Assembly (NCBI RefSeq): GCF_001039355.2
Contig: NW_019775830.1
Span: forward strand, 133,657 to 197,656
Length of the DNA: 64,000 nt
Reading direction: 5' to 3'
DNA from: Lingula anatina
Lineage: Eukaryota; Brachiopoda; Lingulata; Lingulida; Lingulidae
In this document: positions 34,801 through 48,437 of the stretch, piece after piece
How positions within the stretch are numbered: position 1 is the first letter of the stretch
Layout of the letters: each line of letters opens with the position of its first letter
Position numbers and translations under genes: made by a program
Notes under the pieces: model-generated
Databases searched by the model: none
Seen by the model: the letters and a program-made list of their open reading frames with translations, nothing else
Told to the model about the DNA's origin: nothing

Positions 34801-37800
34801 TCTGTATTACATTGACAACATTATGACTCAAGCTATTGCATTAATATTCTAGAAAATAGCACAAGAAGTTGAGGACAGTTTTGATGAAGGTGTACATTAT
34901 GAGCATGTAAAGGTGTTAGGAAAGGGCAGCTACGGTCGCGTCAGCCTGTGTTGCACGCTAAGTGACAAAAAACGCACAGAATTTGTGAAGAAAGAGGTAA
35001 TTCAAAACCTTTAACTGGATTTTCTGTTGTTTGGTGTTATATTTCATGGTTTTGTCTTTAAGAAATGTTTAACATGCATCTATTAACATAACTATAACAT
35101 AAATCATACTTTGAAATGTCACTGTGATAATTGTTTATTTATCATTATTATAATATTTTCTAATGTGGAGTCTTATTTTTTATTGCAGGTGTTAAACAAG
35201 GCAAAGTTTCGCGGGAGCGAAGTTGTCGTGCCTCTCCAAATCTTACACAAAAACATACCCCAAGTTTACGGGTTTATCAACACTCCAGAGAACTATTACA
35301 TACTCCAAGAGTATTCAGGTAGGGGAAGTTTGAAACACATCTACACACACATATCTATATCAATTACTCACTATTTGAATGAATAGTTGGTCTTCAGATG
35401 ACATGCTACAGCTCCTTACCAGCAGCTTAAAAGATACTTGTAGAATATATACATATATTTTTAAAAATTTCTTCCCACCAACACAACATTAGATTAAAAT
35501 TTCAATTGTTAGCATTTTTCTGGTTGTGACCCAATTAACTTAGGTGAATACTATCAAAGATTAAACTTAGACAAGCAGTGTATTATTATTTTTTTATGCC
35601 TTTATGTTTTGTTTTTTTTATTGCTGATGGCACCTGTTATTTTTTTAGTATTAACATAGCATTTTTCTATTTTCTTTTTTTAATTCTCAGTAAATAAAAT
35701 TCAAAAGAAATATTTGATATTTGTGAATGGTAATTTTTTTCTTATTCAGGGTGTAACCTGACCCAGTTCTTACTATCGAATGAAATGGATGAAATTGAAA
35801 TCAAGGAAGTCACTGCCCAGTTGTTGGATGTAGTGGCGTATTTACACAGCTTTAATATCTATCACAGGGACATCAAAGGTAACATCTGTGTGATTGTAAT
35901 AAAGACGCTTAATAATTGAAATATAAAAGGTTTCCTGAAAGCTTCTTTTTATTCTCAAGGTGTGTGAAATATATTATTTAACATGATCTGTGAAACACCC
36001 CATTTTGTGACTTGTGAAAGTGACTTTTTTCTTCATCCTTCCTCATCATCCCAGGTGATTTATGATTTTCAACTCATTTTCAATGAGATATAAAAGTTTT
36101 ATTTACTGCATGTGAACTATCACCACTGCCTCCAACCCCCCCCCCCCAATTGGACCCTCTCTTTTGACAATTCTGTGTTGAATATACCTTGTAATCATCT
36201 CATTGTGATTGACTCCTTTTATTGCAACTTCTCTTCACGCTAAAAATTTGGAAAATATTTTATTTGTAATCGACTCAAATTATTAGAGGTATGGGTGTCA
36301 TCTTGACCTACCACTAACAGAAAAGCTATTTTGTTTCCTTTCAGCTGATACATTGTTGCATGTAAAAAAAAAAACTGTCACTTTGTTTCCTCCTCAGCTG
36401 ACAACATTGGTGTTCGGCCTGGACTGGATGGATACGGCCTGAGAATCAAGCTGCTGGACTTCGGTGCCTGCATTACGCCTCAAGACAGTCCAGACCTATT
36501 GGGACTGACCGCTGCCCACTGCTCCCCTGAACTGTGCACTGTACTGGTCAAGGTGTATCTGTGGTGAGTACTCCTCTGACTCCATCACTGAAAATGATTT
36601 AGATGTAGCCCAATGGCCCTTTATCTCTAGTGGACAAAATTAAATGATAAAATCTCAACCTAATTTTCCTGTTGTTCTGACCACTGTGTCTACTTTGATG
36701 GACTGGTCAAGATGTCCCTATGGTAACCGTCAAGTGTTCCTATGGTAACTGTCAAGTGTTCCTATGGTAACTGTCAAGTGTTCCTATGGTAACTGTCTGG
36801 GTGTCCCTATGGGCTATTTACTACATGGTTCTACCTTTCACAGACAATGATTTAAAATTATTAAAAAATTATTCAAACAAAAATTCAGCAAAAAAAAAAT
36901 GTATCTAATGGTAAATTGTAAATTGACAAATTTTGTTAATTGATTTTCAGTGTCAATATTATTCAAACATTCTGCAGAAAAATTGTATCTAATTGTAAAT
37001 TGTAAATCAACAAATCTTGATTGATTTTCAGTGTCTTGCTTACATATTAAATTTAACGAAGAAAAAAGCGCAAAAGAAAAAAAATTATATCTGTCATGTT
37101 CTTCACATGAACAACTTGTTATTCCAGCAAGCAAGCGTGTGAAGACTTGCTGTGTCAGATAGACTGGGTGAAAGCGGATACATACGCTGTGGGCTGTACT
37201 GTCCTCCACATGTACAAGAAGAAACATATCTTCTATGAAAAGATGAAAAGTTTTCCAGAAGAGGAAAAGACAAAAGAGCTGCTGAAATATGTAAGTGTGG
37301 GCTGTGTTTTAATTTTGACAATTTTTTTTTTATGTAAAATCACAAGTTTGTCTTCATGCAAAAAGTTACCATGGTTCTAGTATCTGAGGAAGTTGGAAAG
37401 TGTTAACCAATAATAACTTAACTTACTTCACTGATTGTAAAAAAAATTCACTTCCAATTTTTCTCCTCAGAAAATGAAATTATGTAGAAATAAAAAAAAT
37501 GGAGAGAAAATGAATCCTTCAGCAAGCATTTAACTTTTTTCCCCAAAAAGGTTTCAGAATATCCCAGAGCGTGTCTTCAAGAGATCCCAGATGTTTGTGT
37601 GGGAGAGATGAGGGGTCTATTGGAGGACTTGATGACAGTGGTCACCAGCAGGGTCACACCTAAAGACGCTCTCCGACACCGAGCACTGGCTATGTGTACG
37701 TGTTTAAGTTTCTTTGAATTTATATCAGGTTTTTATTTTTTTTTTTTTTTATGATTCAAGTGCATGATATATTGTGGAGCTTTTTGTAAGGCGATTTGAC

Positions 37801-38267
37801 TTGTAAGCAAGTTTATTAAGAAAATTGGCAGATATAAGGCATTTTTGGTTTTTATGTTTCAGTAAAAAAAAAATTAGTACCTCAAAGCAGTGATCACCTT
37901 TTTCTTTTAAATCACACATTTTTATGGAGTTTTTATTTGCCAACAAGTGTTATTTCTTTTGTTATTTTTTTTAGTTGTTAAAAGTGGCAGTAGTCAAGTT
38001 AGACCAGCATCCAGCTCATCATTCACCAGAGCGCCATCTACCAATGTGTTGCTGCACAAGGGACCACAGCCCCAAGCTACAAGGATGGAAAGTTGCACTA
38101 AGATGGAGGAAGGAGAGATCCCAGATTTTGGAGCTTTGCTGAATTTCGACTGCAGTGATGATGAAATGGATGAAGACACTGGGCAATGTGACAGTGACAG
38201 CGGCAGTTCCAATGACAGCAGAGATATGTATGAAGAAGACGTGGAGAGTGACAGTGATCATGAGTAG
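28055..38267 (+). CDS. NIK (MAP3K14)-like serine/threonine protein kinase
   Basis: Fifteen coding exons, all GT-AG and phase-consistent: 28055-28070, 29598-30206, 30563-30678, 30933-31290, 31552-31692, 31958-32010 (an alternative acceptor 3 bp later is possible), 32273-32589, 34488-34587, 34853-34996, 35189-35318, 35750-35878, 36398-36563, 37128-37290, 37551-37695 and 37975-38267. They total 2880 bp, which is 959 residues. Residues 1-570 are acidic and low-complexity, with no domain recognised. Kinase domain about 590-861: GKGSYGRV (593-600), VKKE (Lys 616/617), HRDIKADN (700-707), DFG (725-727) and SPE. All catalytic residues are present. The tail 863-959 ends in an acidic Ser/Asp run. NIK is favoured by FVKKE, by KADN and by length (human NIK 947). 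Tpl2/MAP3K8 is the main alternative; its C-lobe EIPDVCVGEMRGLLEDLM region is also similar. Expected role: upstream kinase of NF-kB signalling. The start is chosen because exon 1 has an ATG and a donor in phase. Confidence 0.85.
32790..33115. repeat. Imperfect duplicated segment in kinase intron
   Basis: About 130 bp starting near 32797 (catgcttcgtggtttattaa) is repeated near 32990 (cgtgcttcattgtttattaa), including cttcacctccgtgacaccct versus cttcaactccgcgacaccct. Non-coding. The rest of this 1.9-kb intron (33120-34480) shows nothing recognisable. Confidence 0.6.
36705..36810. repeat. 23-bp minisatellite in kinase intron
   Basis: Four or so units of the type ttcctatggtaactgtcaag in the intron after exon 36398-36563. 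Non-coding. Confidence 0.8.
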
Positions 38268-38546
38268 ATGGACTTGAGGACATGTTTGTCTGTGGCTGTG
38301 TCACAATTGGCTGTGTGAATATTGGAAACAGTACATCATCAGTTAAACATCTGTGACTTTATATGTACATTTTGTAATGACTGTAAATATTTGAGTTGAT
38401 TGTGTACTTATTATGTAAGATAAAAGTGCAATATATTTGTGAAATTTTTTAAATAATGCATGAATTTTAACATTCCCATGTGTAAATATATTACTAAAAT
38501 CAGTGCCATATTACAAATATTATTTAATATATATATGCTTATCAAA

Positions 38547-38552
38547 AATAAA
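38547..38552 (+). terminator. Polyadenylation signal AATAAA for the kinase gene
   Basis: AATAAA 280 bp after the stop codon, in an AT-rich 3' region with no exon. An alternative signal could lie elsewhere in the trailer. Confidence 0.45.
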
Positions 38553-38559
38553 TAACGGA

Positions 38560-39492
38560 TGCAGAGTTTTGTGTTTTGTTGAAGTTGATTTTTCTTCAAA
38601 TTGACAGAATTATTTGGTTTGAATTAGGGCCATAGATATTTTACTGCCTCCCAGGTTGTGCCACCTCTTGGTTCAGGCATCTAACGAAGGTAATTAACCC
38701 GTACATTGGTAACTAAAACACGACTATTTTGCTATTTCATGGCTGATACAACTTTGGAAATGCCCACTTACTCTGGAAACGCATTGAAACCAGTAGTGTA
38801 CTGTGCCACAGTTGGAAATTTATCAATTTTCGCTGCCAACCTCCAACCCATCAGTTTAAAAAATAGAAAAATGAGAGGCTATTAATATTATTATTTACTA
38901 TTACTTGCGAAAAATCTTCAAATCAGTAAATTTCATTTAAAAGAAATTAAATAAAGAAATAATTACAATAAATATATAAAGCTTTTCCTTCCCAATAAAT
39001 GTCTTAACATCCCATTGCGTAGCCCATAGTGAACTACGACAGCCCATTAATGACATCTGCTGAAATATGAAAAGGGAAAAAGTTTAGACAAACCTTTTAT
39101 AATAGCTTCTGTCACTTGTAACCCATTCCTTAACAAGGTGTACTGTTAGGCATTGAAGTTAAGTGAGTTGTATTATATCATGTAATTGTCCTGATGTTAT
39201 TGAAAAAAATGTACCATTATTCTTTCCAATAGACCAAATAATTTATTCTAATTATACTTACTACTTTTCCGAAAAATCAGTATATTAATACACAAAGAAA
39301 GCTGAAAAATGTGTCTTCTGGATCATAATTCTCACGTTAAACAGCGGCAATAAATTTACCTGGCCCATAGGACTAATATAAGGTATCCAGGGCTCTCTAT
39401 TATGTCTTGGAATTCTTGGTTGCAGTTACATAAATGTTTATTATATCAAATGTGTTATAGTTTGCAAGTGTTTACTCTATGAGCAATTCCAC

Positions 39493-39535
<43 letters not shown>

Positions 39536-40818
39536 TTGCTGACGAAAAGCATACTTAAAAACATAAAGAAACAATTTCTTGGTTTATACCAAAGATGCAC
39601 AGTACAACTCCTTGCTCTCATACACACTTATTGCTGATATACAGTGCATGCACTTTAGAGAAACGAGTAAATAATTTTTTTCTTTGCAGTCTGACAAAAT
39701 AAATGCTTGTAGCTAAAATTCACGCATAATCATTTCAAAGACTTTTTAAGTAATGACGAAAGATCAAATTTTTCCTTACCTAGTGCCTAGCCCAAAAATA
39801 ATTTTAAAAAGTTAAGAGATGTTTAGGTCAGACCATAATAACAGAGAAATCTAAAATCTTAAAAAGGATCAAAACATTCAGAGGAACTTTCTGAGACACT
39901 AAACAGTAACAAAATAGCGAATGTAATTATACTAATGTTTATTTGCAACTTAAACAGTTGGATTGTACATTTGTTTCATTCACTAAATATAATAAGACAA
40001 ATAAAACTGTTAACTCAAAGTGTTAAAATAAAATGAAAACGTGGTACTGCCAGGATATTTATAACTACATCAAGAGTAATTAAAAACATTTTTAAAGGAT
40101 TCTGCGCCCATTCTATAAATGTCTTTGATGATATAATTATAGTTCTCAATTATGGTACGGTATCTTCTTGAGATCGATGCAGAGCATACTGGTTTTACAT
40201 TTCTTATTTGTTCAAGTAGTAGATGGTGTGTTTTATCTTTGCCCATATTGTGGAGTTATGTTTTCAATAGTTCTAAAGAGGCACCAAATACCTGGAGTTT
40301 CTTGTCTGGACAGCAACCAACAACCCCTGATAGCCAATTACAGCATAAAGCAGTATCACACAGCAGTGTACATGTATACCCAAGAGGTACTCAATTATTT
40401 TAATAAGTTTAAATAAAGTTATAAAAAACCTAAATACAGATCGACACAAAACAATTTTTACTTCCAATGATTCTTATCCATAATTATTTTTCGAATAGTA
40501 ACCGATTTGTACTTCCAAAAGTACTTTCTGTTTTATGACTGCATTTAGCAATTAGCCTACGAGAGAAATTTAAAAGGAGCACATTTTCATTTCAACAATC
40601 AATATGGATAGATAACTTTTATAACTTATCATCAGAATCAATGTTTTAAGCAACTTGGCAAAAGCTTGAATTCTAATGTTAGACAGCACTTAAATATTAG
40701 TAAGGTAACTTCATCATCTGATAAGCCATGTGTGCGGTACATGTGTCCATCCTATGCCATTCAATTTTACCAGCTAATTTTCGGTCTGTGTCATTCTAAA
40801 TAATGTTTGCTGAATGAA
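38560..40818. other. Intergenic DNA
   Basis: Holds an (ATT)n microsatellite at about 39489-39535; otherwise AT-rich with no exon. The trailer of the minus-strand oxygenase gene probably ends in or after the right part. Confidence 0.6.
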
Positions 40819-41187
40819 GCTGGATTTTATATATCATATTGGTGGATACTTTTTTCAATTCGTGTAACCTAGGTGCAATCACTACATCCACATCATGGTT
40901 GGCGAGAACACTTGGTGATACTAAAAAACGACAGCAGAGACGAAGATTAATGTGTCTAAAGGTCAATGGGACCAGTAAACTTGACAATTGAATTATCTGA
41001 AANGCTGGATTTTATATATCATATTGGTGGATACTTTTTTCAATTCGTGTAACCTAGGTGCAATCACTACATCCACATCATGGTTGGCGAGAACACTTGG
41101 TGATACTAAAAAACGACAGCAGAGACGAAGATTAATGTGTCTAAAGGTCAATGGGACCAGTAAACTTGACAATTGAATTATCTGAAA
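40819..41187. repeat. 184-bp perfect direct duplication across one N
   Basis: 40819-41002 and 41004-41187 appear identical and meet at the N at 41003. This is best read as an unmerged contig overlap rather than a biological repeat. Confidence 0.9.
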
Positions 41188-41439
41188 TATCTATAGAAGG
41201 AGAGCACTTTTATCATTACCAAGAGACTATAGATATGATACTAACAATGTTTTTAAGAATAATGGTTATCTGACAATAAAGGTAACTGTGGTGTGAAATT
41301 GAGGGATCCCATTAACTGTCCCCCAACAAAAACAGTTACAAATTAGCACCAACCACATTTACGAGATCAACTGCAAATAGCCAGGAATAACAAAACCAAC
41401 TTACATGCAGTCCAATGCAGCAATGTCCCCAACTATGTC

Positions 41440-42753
41440 TTAGAAATCATTCATATGCACCTGTGTCACGTATCTTGTATAACGGATAGGAGGGTACGTG
41501 TCCGATCCGTCAAGAGGTTTCACAATCGTACAACTATCAGGATCAGTAAAATAGACCAAACTTCTACGCGTGTTCCTCTTATCGGAAGGGGTAACTCGGT
41601 GAAGCTAGGAAAAAGGAAAAATCAAATTTGACTATGTCATATTCAGAGCAGTTTTATTTTAACACCAGGACGCTGATGTACTTGTATTACGTAGTATGCT
41701 AAATCACCGCTCCCCCCAACACACACACACACACACACACACACTCAATAAACCAATTTCTCTGTCACGTCAGAAAACAAATGATCAGCAAACTGATAAA
41801 AAAAAACATTAAACATTTAAACTAATACAGCAACAGTTCAAAAAGCGGACAAAAAAGTTGGACAAAATGAAGAAGTAAGTTATCACCGCACCAGTGTGTC
41901 ACATAGAATAGAGGCAGAGTCGTAAATAATGCAAATAACTAAAACTTGGAGGGCATTCAGAACAGATAATCCACGGACTATCTGAACCGCCGACCAAATA
42001 TGGCTGACCCCACTTTAAAGCAACACCGCCTATTCCCCGAAATAATCCTTGTCTTTACACGCGCCGTCACTGCTGGGGCCTATAGCAATAAAAACCTAGA
42101 AACCGAGGTTTAATCCGTTAAATGGCGTGGGTGGAGGCGGGGAGACCACCAGGGAATTAGTGACATTGCTTTTAAGTGGGTTCACCATATTAAGTCCGCG
42201 GATATGTAAGTCCACTGATCCATGGCCATTTGCTCTGAATGCACTCCTGGACCCCATTCCCACAGATATTTAGATCAATCTATCCCCCTGGGGAGTCTCA
42301 CTAGATTGGTGTCAGCTTAACCGGCTAAAATGTCTGTCCCACCTACCAAAAGCTGTAAGGGGGTATAATTAAGTGTTGTGCGCGCTCGGCTGACAGCAAT
42401 TTAGCGTGAACCCCCAGGGTGTTAGATCGATCCAGATGGATCTATCTAAATCTTAGAGAATGCAGTCTTGGACTCACCGTGGCCTTCAGTCTGTCCGAGG
42501 TCCATCTGGGCATCATGTCATCCAAGATGACCACTATGGTACCAGGTATAGGTGTGGCTGGTTTGTACTCTCCATCCACTGTCTGCACCTGAAGGGAAAG
42601 TTGGTTCAAATCTGACATGCAAATGGGAGGTGAAAATAATATAATAGTATGTTTTATTCTTAAAACCGCACGGCAAAGTTCATAACAATGATAAAAACTA
42701 ATGCATCAATATATAAAGTAGTAAAAGCTAAAACAGGTATATTTAGCAAAAGC

Positions 42754-42797
<44 letters not shown>

Positions 42798-45700
42798 TGT
42801 TAAATTGTTAAGTTAATAATATGTTATGTTAAGTTAAAGCATGCTAAATGTACATTTCATTATTTTTCTTCCCTTCACAGAATGACACTAGATCTACCGT
42901 TGCAACTTATACTACCAAATCCAGCAGATCGTCACAACTAACACAATGTGTGAGAGCCATCCCAGGCTCATACTCCACACTGGCACACCAAGCACAATGG
43001 TTCACCCAGCAGACTGTCACAACTAACGCAATGTGTGAGAGCCATCCCAGGCTCATTCTCCACACTGGTACACCAAGCACAATGGCACACCCAGCAGACT
43101 GTCACAACTAACACAATGTGTGAGAGCCATCCCAGGCTCATACTCCACACTGGCACACCAAGCACAATGGCACACCCAGCAGACTGTCACACCTAACACA
43201 ATTACCTCAAGGCCCCCAGTGCTATCTTGGAACATCAGACTCATGGAGCCGTAATCCGTGTGTTCAGCACAACGTGTCAGGTCTGGCATCTTGTCTGAAA
43301 ATTGAAACAAAATAACAAATACACTCTTGCCCAAAATGGTTGGTACACGGAAATTTTGAGATGCATATCGCCCTGTTTCTTTCATTATTATTAATATTAT
43401 CAAATTAATACTGTTTATATTGTTAAATATGTGAAGCTGGAGGATTGTTAAAGTCAAGGAGAAACAAACAATGCAAATGTGAAAAAAACGTGAATTTATT
43501 TAGTATTTTTTTCTCATGCCCCCCCCCCCCCAAAAGAGTACATTTTTACATAACAGTACCAAGAGAAAAATTAAACATAAATTTATACTGTGATTGGCAA
43601 TTAATATGAAATTAGGAAAAATTGTCAAGAAACATCTTCAGAGTTCATTATTAATCTAAATAGCGGGTATGCCCACACCTAGCTTGGATAATGGCCGCCA
43701 GACGGCGTGGCATACTGTGAACTAGAGGTACAGCTTTTTGGAAAGGAATTCTGGTCTATTCAACTTAAAGGGCATCTCGCCGTTCATCTAGATTTGCAGG
43801 GGGAGGGTTTCTCCTCTGAATAGCACAACCAAGTTCGTCCCACATGTGCTCAATTGGGTTTGCATCTGGGCTTCTTGCTGGCTGTGGCATCAGCTGAATG
43901 TTGTTTTGTCGGATGTAGACTGCAATTAAGCGGGCTGTATGGGGAGTTGGGTTGTCATGTTACAATCTAAAATTGTCTCTGTATATTCCTCTTTCAAACG
44001 GCTCCAGGTTCTGCTGGAAAATGTCTCTGTATCTGGCAGCGTTAAGGTTTTCATCCAAAGGAGACAATGGGCAAATACCGCTGCTGCAAATGGCACCCCA
44101 AACATGTACAGAACCACCTCCTCCAGCTATTGTTTCCTGAATATTTTCAGTTAATAGCCTCTCCCCAGGGAGCCTACGCACTTTCATAGCTAGAGGAGGT
44201 GGTTCTGTACATGTTTGGGGTGCCCTTTGCAGCAACGGTATTTGCCCATTGCTTACTCTGGACGAAAACCTTAACGCTGCCAGATACAGAGACATTCTCA
44301 AGCAGAACCTGGAGCCGTTCGGAAGAGGGATATACAGAGACAATTTTAGATTGCAACATGAAAACCCAACACCCCGCAAAGCCCGCTTAATTGCAGTCTA
44401 TATCCGACAAAACAACATTCAGCTGATGCCACAGCCAGCAAAAAGCCCAGATGCAAACCCAATTGAGCACATGTGGGACGAACTTGGTTGTGCTATTCAG
44501 AGGAGAAACCCTCCCCCTGCAAAACTAGATGAACGGCGAGATGCCCTTTAAGATGAATGGACCAGAATTCCTTTCCAAAAAGCTGTTACTCTAGTTCACA
44601 GTATGCCACGCCGTCTGGCGGCCATTATCCAAGCTCGGGGTGGGCATATCCGCTATTTAGATTAATAATGAACTCTGAAGATGTTTCTTGACAATTTCTC
44701 CTAATTTCATATTAATTGTCAATCACAGTATAAATTTTTGTTTATTTTTTCCCTTGGTACTGTTATGTTAAAAATGTACTCTTTTGGGGGGCATGAGAAA
44801 AAAAAAACCTAAATAAATTAATCCTTTTTTCACATTTGCATTGTTTGTTTCTCCTTGACTTTACCAATCCTCCAGCTTCACATATTTAACAATATAAACA
44901 GTATTAATTTGATAACATTAATAATAATGAAAGAAACAGGGCGATATGCATACCAAAATTTCCGTGTACCAACCATTTTGGGCAAGAGTGTAAAAGATGA
45001 AATGTAATTCTTGAAGAAATTGTTGAGGCGGGTTTGCCCGGTGGAAATTGCACGGGGGGAGTGTCCGGGATGGAATTGTCCCGATACACAAAATAACAAA
45101 TTTGAGAAAAATGTGTATTCCATCTGGTTGTTGAAATTACCTAGAATATGTCATTTTCATAAAATTGAAAAAGATAAACACGCTATACCAGACAAAACCA
45201 ACCAATTTCCCTCCCCTTTGTTGTATATATTGTTGTAAGATTTCCCTCATATATGGGCATTTAGTTGTGCCTTAAAACTTTGCAACCCCTATACTACCCT
45301 TGGCAAAATCCTGGCGCCTTATTATACAAAGTGCCTTATTATAGTAAGAAAACAGACTTTCAAATTATTTTCCTTATCGCATAGCGTGTATATACCTTTG
45401 AGGCAATCATCATTAAGATTATTTAACAAAGAAGTTTATGGTCGTACTATGTCTGGATATATTAACACTTGTTATACATGTATAATAGGGCGCTTACTGC
45501 TGGATATGCAGGCATTAGTTACCAGAGCGTGCAGTAAAACCATTTTATACATGTGCTCCCACACAAGCCATTGTTCGGATGCAGTTCTGCTCTAGTGGCA
45601 CACTGGCACACAATATACTATTTCGTCTTTTCGGAGCCTGTGGTTCGGACTTACTAACCGTGCTAAAGTTGTCCACAGGCAGAAATAAAATCACACAAAA

Positions 45701-45934
45701 AGTCCCCCACCCTGCAGACAATAAGGCTATAAGCAGGGTCTCAAACTCTGCATTCCAAACAAGTTCTTACACTACCTTCTTTTTCAGTGAAAGGTGGGTA
45801 GGTCAAAAGTCTTAACATGGTGGTGCTGTTGTCACGCCAGTTGACAAGATTTGTATGGCACGCAAGCAGCTCATTTTGGTCCTGAAAAAATAACGAAATA
45901 CATGCACTACATAATAAAACTCAAAATTTCGCTA

Positions 45935-45976
<42 letters not shown>

Positions 45977-48406
45977 AGACTCACACACATACACGTGCAC
46001 ATACGCGCACGCCTTACATTCATAAAATAACATATACAATAATTTTTAAAAACTGTTGTTAATGTATCTTGAAGAAATGGCAATAACTGCGATTACACTT
46101 CATCAAAATGCTGATAATTTGTTAATTCATTTAGTGTGAGACATATATTAATTTAAATTGTGAATACCCTAGGTTGTATACATGACTCCCATATGCCATC
46201 CTCCGTAAATAAAAATCTCCGCTTTTGAATAGAATAAAAACGTTTGACCTTAAAATTATCTTTAAAAAATGCCAGGTGTGTGCAACTAAACCAGCAGTCC
46301 AAAATATTCTTCCTTGTCATAACTGACATATTTGTTTGTGCAGAATGATAGTGTGATTCGAGTGATTTCACCAACCAAATTAGAAAGGCCCATCTCAAAA
46401 AGACACACCTCAACATTCCATATGATCACGTGATTACTGTAGGTAGCTAAGGTAAGTACTTACACCTCGAAGCAAGTGGGTCAAAATTTTCAGACCAGAA
46501 TTTAGCATATTTTAGTTCAAGATAAGCCTAGAAAGTCGACCAGTTAAGACAATTATCGGAAATACAAACCATCTCCTGCTTGTTATGAAAAGGTATTTCA
46601 TTTAACTGTGCTGTACTACTGGTTTTCGTGGTTCAAAGCAAAGTGAATTTTTTTCTAAATGGCTTTTTGATAAACACAATTACTTACTAAAGCAGTATAA
46701 GAGAGACTAGTACGAAGGGAGGGTTCTCAAACACGCATGGCTTCCTGTACATCATGGATTTTACCGTTCATGATAAACCGTGGTCGGGGACTGGGGTTGC
46801 GTGGGATGAAATGTGGCACCCGGATATTCGTTCGGGTAAGCAGATATACACATGTACATCCAACCTGGCCCTGTTCGTGGCAAGGTTGAAAGTTTCCATC
46901 TGATCATTGCGTACCAACGAAGCTGACGTGGCTCCGTGGTAACTTTGCCGTCTCGTACGCAGTCGAACATTGGTTCGCTGGTTCGAGACCCAGCAAATAT
47001 AGTAGGCCTACTTTTTTTTTTTTAGAATTTAATCTTAAAAATTTCGATTGGTTGCTATAAGAGGAAACTCTTACGTTAGGAGGGTGGGCGGGTCTTTCAC
47101 GGCGCAGTCGGTAGCGTGCTTGGATGCAAATGAGGTACCCAAAGCGCCATCAACCATGGCAACGCAAAGTCACGAGTTCGAATCCCGGATGAGGCACCTC
47201 ACTTCATCAACACAACGACCGGGCCCCTGAATCGGGATGTCACGAGAACCAATCAGGTCTCTCGTGGGTCCTAGCAAATTACCTTTTGCATAAAAACACG
47301 GTATACTTTAGAAAGTTTACAGTAAGTGATCAATTTAAAACGAACATTTTGCTGGTCATCAGAATAAAGTCTGCGTCGTCAATAACATTTCTTTTCTCTT
47401 CAGTTAAAAGTACATAGATTGGTGCCACAGATCTTGCACTTAAATTGAGCAAAATCAAAATCTGCTATCTTTTTCGGTGGGATTATCAGAGAGAAAATGT
47501 TTATTGTTTAACAAAAGTCGCGTCGCCTCTATTGCTTTTAACAAGCACACATTTTGTCTTTTCATGCCCCTCCTTTCCATTCTTTCACCCTTGCTTCTCA
47601 AGACTGTTCATATGTTCATACAGTACCCGGGGCAAGTCTCTTCTTAGGGTCTCGCTAAAACTAAAACACGCCTGTTGTGAGTGAACCGCCTTTGATCCCA
47701 TTGTACTCTTTAATATCATGGGTAAAGCCAAAATTAATCTTAGTATAAAACAAACTCCCAGTTCCGTGTCGGGTTCTCAAACACACATGGCTTCCTGAAC
47801 ATCATGGATTTTACCGTTGATGGTAAACCGTGGTCGGGGACTGGGGTTGCGCGGGATGAAATGCAGAACCTGGATTATCGATCGGGAAAGCAGATATACA
47901 CATGTGCGGACGGAACAAATTTAAAAAGCTGACAAGCTGGCAAAGGTTTCGATAGGTTTGGACGACCTACCGATACATGGAACGCAAACGAAAACACAAC
48001 TGACGCCTTCTTTCTATATATTAAAGCCTGGGCAATGCAACTTTGAACTCAAACTCGATCTGTATTCTGGTGAATTTTTCACAAAAGCCTGTCCTATTTT
48101 TTCCAGTTTTGTTGACAGAATGATTATATATCTGTACAGTATATCTGTTACCTCCAGTCCAAGTCCCATCCCAATCAGTTTCAGCATTCGAAGGCTCAGT
48201 TTGGCACAAGTTCTGTGGAACTCCACCACATCCTGCTCAAAGTTTGGAATACTTGGCCAAAGCTAAAACGAAACCCAACCAATATTGTTTTTGTTCATGT
48301 CGTTTGGACATGTAAATGACAAACTATGTGAATGACATGTGAATGACAAACTGTGCCTAGGTAAGGGGAAATTGCAGAATTTGCCAGGAAGATAACGCGC
48401 GCGCGC

Positions 48407-48437
<31 letters not shown>

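Larger units (their letters stand above)
43322..44990. mobile_element. Palindromic Tc1/mariner element (fold-back)
   Basis: Flanked by TA on both sides (43320-43321 and 44991-44992), as Tc1/mariner insertions are. The left arm (43322-44130) and right arm (44186-44990) are near-perfect inverted complements around a 55-bp spacer. Each arm carries terminal sequence CACTCTTGCCCAAAATGGTT and the C-terminal half of a Tc1 transposase (ARYRDIF, then the catalytic-Glu block PDANPIEHMWDELGCAIQRR), so two 3' halves stand head to head and the N-terminal half is missing. Stop codons remain in both arms. It lies in an oxygenase intron (43295-45775). Confidence 0.88.
46720..47915. repeat. Dispersed repeat pair of about 150 bp
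   Basis: About 46722-46865 and 47769-47905 share gggttctcaaacac, catcatggattttaccgtt, taaaccgtggtcggggactg and gcagatatacacatgt in the same order and orientation. Non-coding; probably two copies of one transposable element fragment. Between them lie the tRNA-like segments. Confidence 0.7.

Noticed and set aside
42848-43111. Plus-strand 87-codon repeat frame
   Set aside because: A by-product of the 85-bp tandem repeat, which lies in an intron.
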